DNA of 64,000 bases. Origin: Paralichthys olivaceus. Lineage: Eukaryota; Chordata; Actinopteri; Pleuronectiformes; Paralichthyidae. The stretch lies in the NCBI RefSeq assembly GCF_024713975.1, contig NC_091098.1, forward strand, positions 19,711,316 to 19,775,315. Direction: 5' to 3'. How positions within the stretch are numbered: the stretch's first letter is position 1; each line of letters starts with the position of its first letter. Made by a program: the position numbers and the translations under genes. The notes below the pieces were generated by a model, which saw nothing but the letters and a program-made list of their open reading frames with translations, did no database searches and was not told the origin of the DNA. Below are positions 40,020 to 49,804 of this stretch, in pieces.

Positions 40020-41590
40020 ATTGTTGATCTTTCCTCGCAGTTGTCTTCATGGCTGCATACCATGCATTGACATCAGGCTTTGTCTGTCCAAACAAGAGTT
40101 TTCCTTTTTTGTTTTGCCTATGATGCTCAGTTTGGTTTGGTGTTGTTCCTCCTGCCAAGGTTTCACATGCCATAGCAATGGTGGCAGGATGATGACGACA
40201 GTGAGCAAGAACAGGGAGCACATCTCTTCCCTCAAACTGCATCCCAGTCGTCCCATCAGGTATCACTGTTTGTCTGTCGGTGTCATCGTTTATCAGCAGC
40301 TTCACCCTAGCCAACCCCCTAATCAATGTGCTGCTTCTTCTTGAGATTAGAGATGAGATTTCCCGTTTGTCCCACGCCAAAATTCTATCAGCCACAAAAA
40401 TATCCACTTTTTACTTGCCCTTATCTGCAGCTCCTGTAAATACAGAAACGCCTTGGACAAGCAGAATGTGCTTTGCTGCAGCTTTTGCAGAACCCCCCCT
40501 GTGAAACTGAGTTAGGATCTTCCGTATGTGCTTCACATTGGTAGATAACAATCAGTTTGGATAACACCACAGCATCAATCAGAGCAGCAACCCTTGTATG
40601 GTAGGTAATGGTTTTGAGAATTTTCCTTTAGCCCAAAATCTGCCAAAATCATGTGCCACTCCCAATGCATACCTGCTACCAGTGTATATATTGATGTAAC
40701 AGAGGTCATGTGGTTATTATTCCACTTTCCACAATTTGTTTATTTTATGGTTGGGTAATTTAGCTCAAAGGCGCCCTCCTCCAGAGTGCCGTACGTTGCG
40801 TCATTACGCACTCCTGGAAGGAGAATCAGACCCATGAACAGAAGAGAGAAGCCAAGGAAGGAGGGTGGCTGCGTTGGATGTCGACACACCGAAACTGTCT
40901 TGGACATTTTACCATTTTTGTCACTCATTCTCATTCCAGTGTATGTCTGACAATGATAAAGTCTAATCAGGAAGGAGCTCAACAGTCCTAATTGCATTTA
41001 TCACTTTAGAAAGTCTTTTGTGATTTACCTTTAAACGTCTGTTTAAATCAACATTAGGATCAGATGTCTTTTCCCATCCAATAACCCCTTTTGGTCCAAA
41101 GTTTCAAAACTTTCAATACAAATTTTTCTTCCATAAGTAGAACATGGGGATCAGAATTTGATACCCTAAACAACTTTTGCCGGTGAGTCAATCTAAGCTA
41201 CTGAGACAACACAGTGATTACTGTTCCAGTATAACCAGCCAAACCTATCCTTGTCTTTAATCTAACTTTCTCTATCACATTCTTAACCTACGTACTCTAA
41301 CCTTCTCTACCATTCTTCGTGTTCTCATAACATCTGTGATTACATCTGAGTGAGTGCCTCTGCATCTCACAAGAGAGTGTTATTTACAGAGGTAAGGGAA
41401 GAGTTCGGAATCTTCCATTGATATACATATATCAAATCTTCTTTTCTATACTTAACAAACTCTGATGTTCTTGGGACTCTAGTTACTCTAGTTATCCCTT
41501 CTGTTTTTGAAATCAGCATAATACTCAATAAACACATTAAATCTCTACCAATACAATCTATCAGCCAGCGTGGTGACAACAAAAATTAAT
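40020..41590 (-). mobile_element. Fossil retrovirus-like element, pol fragments
   Basis: Reading leftward, a segment near 41450-41580 resembles the C-terminal end of a retroviral aspartic protease (IGRDLMC motif), and a segment near 40600-40710 resembles the pol RNase H region (SRYALGVAHDFG motif). The order, protease then RNase H, fits a retroviral pol on the - strand. Reverse transcriptase, LTRs and a primer-binding site were not identified. The copy is clearly broken, with several breaks and large losses, and is probably old. I assign it to the vertebrate endogenous retroviruses (gamma/epsilon-like) with low certainty. The outer limits are unknown and may reach 39.7 and 42.0 kb. Confidence 0.5.
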
Positions 41591-43244
41591 GTTTAAAATT
41601 AAACCTAATCATGACAATGGTACAGTGTATCTCTCTATCACTGTCTTACATGTTGCTTCACTTGTTTGAACTCATTTTTGAACTCGCATTTGTTTATATG
41701 CATCATGTGAAAACTTAACAAAACTCAGTGAGCCACTTTTTTCTGACCTTTTGGCAAAGCTCACAGTGAACAATAGCCTTCTTAATCATCTGCTCTGTGT
41801 CTGACAGTAATTCACATGGTGTGCGTGTAATCCTGTTCGCCAACACAGATTTTTTTTGGTCACCAGGCGGCATAGGTTCAAAGGTTCCTCATACCTGCTC
41901 TGATGGGTTGGGAGACTGGTTTTACTCCACCTCTGGAATTTGGTCGGATGAGAAGCATTTCGAATATCTGATGCTCCTTCACTCCAGGTTTCTCTTCTTG
42001 CTATACCACCAGTTCGTGCTCATTGTTTTTAGTTAACACAGAACTGATCTCGGTTTCAAAGAGACTTAATTACAGAAATGTTTAGTTTGACGGTGACTCA
42101 CTCGGTGACTCGCTGATGTTAACGAGAAAGAATGTGATAGACAAGTCAAATCAGGAAGTGATGAGTGTTCAAGTGCACATCAAGTTTGTGATCAAATTAC
42201 CTGGAACCTGTTTGGGCTCATGTTAGTTTCCTTGTCATGATGAAACTATTCTGTCAATTGAGTTTCATTTGTTACAGACAAAAAGACAATACAATTTGAT
42301 AGAAATGATGAGTTTTGAAAAAGCAGTATGTATTATGTGGATTTATCTTCTGAAAAAGACACCAGGCAACACTAGGTTCAGATACAGAGGTTTATTTGTG
42401 ACAGTAGTGGACTCGTACCTACGTATATTTCCTGAGTGTAAACACACTGACCTCCACGTTTACAGGAGGAACACTTAACACTTTAACATATTGCAAACTT
42501 TAAAAATCTATTCATCATCCCATACTGACCGATAGCAGAGACTAAACGTCAGTCTAGACACAACAGCACAAAACTCTCATTCGCACTTGACTTCATGTTC
42601 GATTTCACCATTACAGACAAGAGGTTCAAATACTGAAATCATATTTTGTGGCATTTCATAGCGTTTAGAAGTATCATATAATCTTCACTGTTGTTTTTGG
42701 TGCAGCAGAATTACTGAGCCAAAATGTCTCCAACAGACCAATTAATGCCCTGTCGATGCACGTACCTTCCTACATATGCATTTGGTGAGTTCACCTGCAC
42801 TGTTTTTTGGAGACATGCATTTAAGCATCTTATTAGACTATCATATACAATTTAAGCACCTGGTGATAAACTATATATATGACAGCAGCAGCTATTAGAT
42901 GTCAGAGCTTATATGGCAAAAGAAGTACTTCCTGGCTATACACTATCAGCATGCCAACATCATTTGTTCTACATCTACAGTACGTGTCAATGTAATGTAA
43001 TGCAGGATGCTGTAAGTTTCGGGAGGTTTTTAAAGGTGAGATTCTTCACACTACCAGCTGATAGTCTCCTTTTCTGCAAAAAAGCCTGTCAAATAGTTTT
43101 TAAAAAAATAAAGCTATAAAAATAAACTGCCATTTTCTCAGCGCACACGTGGTGCAGTTTCACATTCTGAAGAGCACCTGCGTTGTTCACAGCATTGAAG
43201 CGAGGCACAGCCCCACTGTTTCCTGTTCCATGCTTAAATAAACC
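41591..43244. other. Flank downstream of B3GALT4
   Basis: AT-rich DNA including the probable 3' UTR of B3GALT4 (a - strand AATAAA is read at about 42390). Part of 41.6-42.0 kb may belong to the retrovirus-like fossil. No host exon was seen. Confidence 0.4.
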
Positions 43245-44360
43245 TCACAACCCCTGCTCTAATCCCAGAGCCGACCCAAGCATCGCCCTGACTTTGCACA
43301 TCCCCAGTGAAGCATGAAGACTCAGCCAAGAGCAGGGAGGAGAAGAGTGAACATCGGCCCAGAAGTGCAGCATCTCCCTGGGTGGTATGTGGTGGATGGA
43401 CACCATGGCCTGGTAACAGCAGCGCCCATAGGGAACGCCTGGACCACCAGAGAAGAGTGGGCAGTGTGACGGCAGCACGCCAGCAGCCCGGGCACATAGA
43501 CCCACAAACACATCCTCAGGGGGGAGAGGTGTGGATAAAGGTGAAGCAGAGGCTGCCAGGGAGATTTTGAGCAATGCAGAGCGTGATAGAATGTAGGCCG
43601 TGCCACTGCAATAGTCTGGGAAGACAGAGGGAGGGTAGGCTCCTGAAGGGAGGTAGTGCTTGCTGTCTGGATCACGGTCTGGAGCCACATGGAGATGCAC
43701 CCTGCCAAGGTAGAGGTCTCCTTGTTCATAGGGGTTACGGCTCTTGTTCAGGAAGTGCAGAAGGGCGCTGGGATTGAAGAGAACATCATCGTCCACTTTG
43801 GCCATGAAGTGGGCCTGAGGGCAGAATCTGCGGGCCCAGCCCAGCATGGACAGGGTCTTCAAGGTGAGGTTGGAATAGGTGTCCAAAAACCGCCCCTGGA
43901 CCAGATCCCCTCGCTCCCGGGCCTCCTCTATCAGCAGCTTGGCCAGTCCCGGGCCAGACGCAACGCCCACCATGAAAAGGGTCATGACCCGCAGGCCCCT
44001 CACCTCCACCTCTCCTCCCCAGGTGTCTCGGATGGCCTGGCGGGCCCTTTGGTTGGCGGGGGCCGTGGTGACCATAGTGATGAGGTAAGGCTTGGCACGC
44101 TGGCACACGAGCGGGCTGGGCATGAGCAGGAATTCCTCGGGTCTGGTGGGGGGGACGCTCTGCGGGGGGATGATGCCGACGTGCGGCTCCACCACGCTGT
44201 TCATGCTCATGGAGGTGACCCATGACTCAATGAGGTCCACGAAGAGCAGGGCCAGCAGCGCCGCGCACACCGCCGCAGCGCATAAATAAGGCAGAACACC
44301 GAACTTGCTCCCTCGCTTCCCGAGCCGGGGTTTACACCCCCAGAGTCCCCGTCCCACCAT
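43245..44360 (-). CDS. b3galt4: Beta-1,3-galactosyltransferase 4 (GT31), single exon, 371 aa
   Basis: The reading frame is intronless and complete, as in mammals (human 378 aa). The enzyme adds beta-1,3 galactose to GM2/GD2/GA2-type gangliosides to give GM1, GD1b and GA1 in the Golgi (known for the mammalian protein). A type II membrane anchor is at residues 22-44 (VLPYLCAAAVCAALLALLF). GT31 motifs are present: RARQAIRDTWG at 105-115, the metal-binding DDD at 190-192 in KVDDDV, DYCSGTAYILS at 249-259 and EDVFVG at 282-287. N-glycosylation sites are NLT (164) and NKS (205). The frame is much more GC-rich than its surroundings. It is convergent with WDR46, as in the human extended MHC, which supports orthology. 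Confidence 0.95.
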   Translation of the reverse strand: MVGRGLWGCKPRLGKRGSKFGVLPYLCAAAVCAALLALLFVDLIESWVTSMSMNSVVEPHVGIIPPQSVPPTRPEEFLLMPSPLVCQRAKPYLITMVTTAPANQRARQAIRDTWGGEVEVRGLRVMTLFMVGVASGPGLAKLLIEEARERGDLVQGRFLDTYSNLTLKTLSMLGWARRFCPQAHFMAKVDDDVLFNPSALLHFLNKSRNPYEQGDLYLGRVHLHVAPDRDPDSKHYLPSGAYPPSVFPDYCSGTAYILSRSALLKISLAASASPLSTPLPPEDVFVGLCARAAGVLPSHCPLFSGGPGVPYGRCCYQAMVSIHHIPPREMLHFWADVHSSPPCSWLSLHASLGMCKVRAMLGSALGLEQGL

Positions 44361-45276
44361 GACCGACCTCAGCTCTGGAGAAAGCGATGGCTGCTGCAGC
44401 TCCCCCCGTCTCCCCCTTGTCTTCCCTCCCTAGAAGCAATTGCCTTTCATTGCGTAATTGCGCGTCTCCTCCGCTCTCGGTGTCTTTGCTCACGGGTGCA
44501 GATGATAGACAGTATCCAGAGCAGCAGCAGGAGACAGAGATTCAGTAAAAAAGGTACCTTCTCTTGTGTTGATGCCGCAGCTCAGCCAGTTTTCACAGAG
44601 CTGCAAGAGCCTGCATCTGCGCAAAGGAGACGCTCGACAACAGCCCGGAGCTGCTCTGGCTCTTTACTCCACCCTACTGTGTTGAAACGCGTCCTGATGC
44701 CCCTCTCTGATGATGCGATGGCTTTTTTGCTTGTGAGGTGCAGCTTTTTATTTTCCGGTCTCTGGTCTGCGTGTATAGCCTGACCCACGACCGGATGCGA
44801 ACAATGCAGCCCGGCACACAGATTTAATGTGACATGCAGACTTCTATTGAATGCACAATAAAAAATGATGCATGAAGGTTTTTACATGTGCGTGTACTGT
44901 ACTGAAGAGTCACTAGTTTAGTAAATAGATCACATGTTATTTTTTATTCTATCATTAAAAGGCTGCACCAACCCCCTCATCCCGATGATAGCTGCAATGT
45001 GCGAGTTCTTGTGGAAGCATCTCTTCTATCGGACGGAGACACAGTAACCGAATGATGCAATCTGGGTCCATTAATAATATCAAACCCTGAGGAGAAAAAC
45101 TTGTGACGTCTACGACCGAGAAAATATCTGACCAACAGTTCTCTTGTCAGGCTTCACCCTGTGTTAGCAGGCCGGCTGGAGCCCCTCTACCCTGCATGCG
45201 CTAAACTGTGGGGCTGACAACAGGGAGCATCACAGTATACTGCAAATATTGGATTAAGTACGAATGTATTATATAT

Positions 45277-45371
45277 AATAATAATAACAACAATAATAAT
45301 AATAATGATAACAATAATGATAATAATGGTAATAATAATGATAATAATAATAACAATAATAATAATAATAA
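45277..45371. repeat. (AAT/GAT)n microsatellite
   Basis: About 30 imperfect AAT, AAC and GAT units. The Asn/Ile open frames across it are artefacts. Confidence 0.9.
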
Positions 45372-45489
45372 GTCGTTCGTTCCCCTGTCACCGCATCAGG
45401 TGGTGCATGTCGACACCTGCTGGTCATTTAGTAGTAATGCATGTTTTCTGTCAACTTAAATATACTGCATGTACAGTACACCATCACCA

Positions 45490-45490
<1 letters not shown>

Positions 45491-45561
<71 letters not shown>
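45491..45561. repeat. (TATC)n microsatellite
   Basis: About 17 perfect TATC units. Confidence 0.95.
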
Positions 45562-45562
<1 letters not shown>

Positions 45563-46397
45563 CATGCAGAGATGCATGATGGGAAGACTCAGACAGAAAC
45601 TGCCTTCAACTACCTACATTCAATAAGCATTTCAGTGCAGATTTTTAACTAATGTGGCAAGTGTCTCTATCATGGTTTCTATAATAAGTGTTTTTAAGAC
45701 CGACTTTTTTCCGGTGGGTTTTAGGGTTTATCACAGTTTTTTATTGATTGTGACAGAGTAAGTCAGTGATTACAGACACAGTAAACAGCAAATAAATTAT
45801 TAATAGTTAAAGGTAAAACCATTGTATTTGAAGAAATAGTACTACATGTTAAACTTGACCAGGGACTGAACAATAAATTCTTATCAGACTTATTATTTCC
45901 ATCATTGTCCCTGCTCTATACTCAGTGCACCAACATCAACAAGATAGCATGACGCATCCAATATTATAACATTATTTTGGCTTGTCACCATGAAAAATGC
46001 ATCTGGGGCCTCACTCGAAAGAGACAGTTTCACTCTGAACTTTTCATTTAGTTCCTTTGACTGATTAAAGTCAAAAGAGGCTAAAACGTTATTATTTCTC
46101 GAAAGAATGAAAAAATCTTTCCAGAATCCAAAAAAAGAAATCAAAGGTATGTCAGAGCTTTGTTTTTTGTTTTCTTTCCTCTCTCATTACTCATGAACAC
46201 TGCGTGAAAAGTGAGATTTCATCAGTACAGCACTGTAAATTTCTGTGGAAGTGCAGGTTAATGAATGTTCACAAGAATTTGATCCATCAGTATTAACAAT
46301 GTCAGATATATACATACAAGTACAATCTTCTGATTAAACTTGTGTTCTGGGGATATATAGAGTGTTTTTTAAAGCACCGGACATCCTATTCTCTTTG

Positions 46398-46530
46398 TAC
46401 GGAAGAGGATTAGGGCCACTGTGGAAATACTTCTGACTTTAAACTCAGAATTCTGAGAAAAAAGTCAGAATTCTGAGTTTAAAGTCAGAACTTACTTTTT
46501 TTTCCACAGTGGCCCTAATCCTCTTCTGTA
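46398..46530. mobile_element. Fold-back (palindromic) MITE, 133 bp
   Basis: The left arm TACGGAAGAGGATTAGGGCC, then ACTGTGGAA, is matched by the complement of 46502-46530 with one mismatch. The inner part CTTTAAACTCAGAATTCTGA is matched by the complementary CAGAATTCTGAGTTTAAAG. The whole would fold into one long hairpin. The ends start TACGGAAG, as in the transposon at 28831, and fit a TA target duplication. There is no coding capacity. Confidence 0.8.
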
Positions 46531-47057
46531 TGTTTGCACTTGTTCTGACTGTATTTAATTTTATTCTGTATTTTACATCTACAGAAGTATGTTATGTTTA
46601 ATCAGGGTTATGTGTATTTTTTTCTTGTTATGTGTTAAACAGATTATTTTATCATCTCAGTTACAAAAGGGTTTCTGTGGAATAAGGGGGACATGACATT
46701 ATATACACCATGATACAATATGAATGTGTTTCACTGCCTCATTTATAGCTCTTATTTCTAAAGTCATATCTAGTCTGGGTTATAACCTCACGTCTTTTTA
46801 CGACTGCAACTATGAATCAGGTTATTTGGATTATTGATTAATCGGCTGCTCGTGTTCTTGATTATCTGATTATCAGTTGTTTTGTGTTGAAACGTTGTGA
46901 GGAGCTTCCACCACCGTCTTCACTCTCACACTGCTGCGAGGTTGTATTCAGTAAATCATCGGAATATTTCCACCTCCCGCTGTTTGTATATATATATAAT
47001 CAACGATTGTTGTTTTGGTCATTTTATAATCTATTACCACAAAGTCACCAGACATGA

Positions 47058-47149
47058 TGACGTCAGTGGTGTCTGGCTCGCGCGGAGAGGACCGGGGGAG
47101 GAGGGGGAGGGGGCGCACGGGGACGCGGGAGAAGAAGAAGAAGAGGAAG

Positions 47150-47185
<36 letters not shown>

Positions 47186-47306
47186 GCCATCATCCCGGAG
47201 CTGGCGGAGCGGGGTCACGAACTATGACCTTTAACAGAAGAAAACCAAAACAAACATTTTATAAAATAGAGGAACGTCCTAAATTCGCGGCCGCCGTCCC
47301 CCGGAG
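47058..47306 (+). promoter_or_regulatory. nr2c2: NR2C2 promoter and first (untranslated) exon
   Basis: A CpG-rich patch carries a perfect palindromic CRE, TGACGTCA (47058-47065), a purine run (GAAGAAGAAG) and 27 consecutive A (47154-47180). The exon ends at 47306 with CCCGGAG/GTAAGT and would join 49780. An ATG at 47224 opens a small frame (MTFNRRKPKQTFYKIEE and on) that, after splicing, stops a few codons into exon 2, just before the main ATG at 49805. It is therefore a spliced upstream ORF of about 30 codons, or an alternative N-terminus if exon 2 is skipped. The transcription start was not determined. Confidence 0.6.
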
Positions 47307-49779
47307 GTAAGTCTCAGTGCCGGGCTGAAAAGCGCACAAAGCCCTCGGAGATACTGGATCATAAAACAGCGCAGCTAATCTCCCGGTTAGCTTGTTAGCT
47401 ATAGCCGCTGCGGAGCTCCCCTTCCTGCCCCCGTCTCCGGCAACTCGGGACCCGGGCATGGAAGCTGGGCTCAGCACGGCCCACTCGGGTGTCCTTTACA
47501 GACAGTTAATGTGATTATTAACTTGTGGCAGATTAGCATTAGCGCTAATCCCGGTGTGACAACGGGTGAGCCGGGTAGAGTCGGCTCCTGGCGCAGGTTA
47601 ACTGTATGAAGCTAACGTTAGCTAACGCAGCTAGCAGGGGGAAAAGATGGAGCTGCTGCAGATGAACTCGACCCTTTTACCTTTGCCACAGGACGGGGAC
47701 AGGACAGGCTGGAGACAACCGGGACTTTTATTTACCCGAGCTGTATTTTTTTTAATGTACCAGCAGCACATTAAGAGTTGTGCACTACAATGTCTGTAAT
47801 GAAAATGTCACTAATATATATTTATCATAACGATTCGTCTCCTGTGTTATTGGCTGCCTGCCACGTTCTCCATTTTGTTCCGTGCTGTGTGTGATGCGTT
47901 TGGGGAAGGTGGCTATTTTGATGGACATTGTGTTTGAACCAATCAGTGAACAAGATGAAGTAGCAAGCTGCGTCCCTCTGCAGGCACATGAGTCACTAAT
48001 GCTGCCAGTGTTATTATGAACAACAAACCTGGAGGGTGACAGGAGGCAATCGATAGAAAGGGAAAGTGTGACTGAAAAGATTTGATGATTATCTGATTAG
48101 GTGAGCCACAGAATAAACACTCATACAAAGTCATACAAGGATGCTTTTCTTTGACACATGTTTAAACCTGTACACTTCAACCAATTATCAATCACATTTT
48201 ATTTGTATAGCCCATATTTACAAATCCCAAATTTGTCTCATGGTGCTTAAGGTGCGACCTCCTCTGTCCGTAACCCTCCACAAGATTAAGGAAAAACTAA
48301 CAATAAACTTGGAAACCTCAGAGAGAGCCACATGTTAGGAACCTCTCTCCCAGGACGGTCAGGAGTGCAATAGATGCTGCAGTTTTTACAACATTGATTA
48401 GAAGAAACAGTTTGTAACATAATAAAAAAAAATGTGTCAATGTATTTGTACATAAGAAAGTGTCAGATACGAAGGGAGCAGCAATGACCTGAATTGAGGA
48501 GATATGGTCTGTAAGGATAATGTGATTGGGTGTACTGATGTCAAGCAGTACGGTGGATACTACTTTCTTTGCCCTTTTTAAATATTAAAAAAATCAATCA
48601 TTCATTCATTCAAATAATCAGCAGACTAATGTCAATAATTGTCAGCTGCCACCCTAGATGCTGTCTACAAAGTAAGATGCCAAAACACAGTGTGGTGATA
48701 TGTGGTTGATGGACAGGTTTTCTAATTCTTGGAAAATGGCGTGGGTGTACACCTGTGTCCTAAAGTTTGGGCAAATTGTGATGTTTTGCGACAGGACCTG
48801 AGCAAAGACCCATCAAAGACTCTGAAGAAGGAGAAATTAAAAAGGTTTAATTAGAACCTCAACATTCAGAAATATTTGTTCAAAAACATTTAGTTTATGA
48901 TGTATTTCTTCTAACACACTATCCAGTGGCTTGGGAGCAAAAATATATATTTTTTGGCAATTCAATGTTGTAATTACTAATAATGCTGCTATTTTTATAT
49001 TGTGGATAATATACTGTTCAGATAAATATGAAACATTTCTCTATGACCTACGTTAAAAGACATATGACCAGTCAAACCCCTCGAAAAGTTCAAGTTTGTT
49101 TGCCCATATCTCCACTAATTAGGATCCAAGACAAATACAAACTCAGTTTTTCATATCACTAAATCAGCACGCCATCTTTCATTAAGATCTGTGTCAGTGC
49201 GGCCTAAAAGTTGGATGATTTGACACAGAACAACCCAAGACAGAGTTTTCTGATCCCAGTATTCTGGTTAAGAGAAATCTTAATTGTGTTGGCTCATTCT
49301 GTATAAAATATAAAACATTTTTACTTTATTATAAGCATGAAGTGACGTGTAGAAGAGCTGACTTGGTTTGTTGCCGGTTTCCTAGAAAGTGGAAGCAGAG
49401 GGAGTGGGGAAAGCAGCTGTGGTGTGAGATGTAGTGCTTATAAAAGATGAGTGTGGTGCAGCTTGGTTGTCAGTGTTTCCCTTCCTCAGTTAAACATAAA
49501 TCTCATGTTCAGGTCACACTCGGAGGTCATTCAGCTTGTGATGATTATCTCTGGTGTCATGTCAAGACTGGATTCGTCGCACACATTTTGTCTAAGGTTT
49601 CTGTTCTTGTAGAATGGAATTGGAAAATGTAGATATATATTTTTGGTCACAATACATCCTCTCTATGATATTCCAGAATTAACATTATTTTTCTGAAAAC
49701 GTCCCAGCGGAATCCTGCTCCTCTGTGTTGGTTTTGCCCCTTTGTGGTTGATTAATGTCTGTGGCGTCTTTCCAAACAG
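47307..49779. other. NR2C2 intron 1
   Basis: A 2.5-kb intron, CpG-rich for its first 400 bases (GCTAACGTTAGCTAACG near 47610), then AT-rich. It includes the dispersed repeat at 48181. No coding exon was seen. Confidence 0.5.
48181..48400 (+). repeat. Dispersed teleost repeat in NR2C2 intron 1
   Basis: CACATTTTATTTGTATAGCC, CATATTTACAAATC, then AACCCTCCACAAGATTAAGG, GAGAGAGCCACATGTTAGGA and CTCTCTCCCAGGACGG are words of a repeat common in percomorph genomes. It may extend to about 48560. I do not know its class with confidence. Confidence 0.55.
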
Positions 49780-49804
49780 ACCTCACTAATGACCTTACAT
49801 CATC

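Larger units (their letters stand above)
44361..47050. other. Intergenic DNA between B3GALT4 and NR2C2
   Basis: The first 450 bases are CpG-containing and hold the B3GALT4 promoter or 5' UTR. The rest carries AAT and TATC microsatellites and a fold-back element at 46398. No exon or RNA gene was recognised. The two genes are divergently transcribed, 2.7 kb apart. Confidence 0.55.

Noticed and set aside
40018-40407. 129-codon open frame on the - strand as a host gene
   Set aside because: It lies in the retrovirus-like fossil next to the RNase H-like stretch and has no host gene features.
43656-44225. 189-codon open frame on the + strand
   Set aside because: It is antisense to B3GALT4, whose GC-rich codons leave the other strand open; the - strand frame has all GT31 motifs.
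45208-45652. Asn- and Ile/Tyr-rich open frames
   Set aside because: Translations of the AAT and TATC microsatellites.
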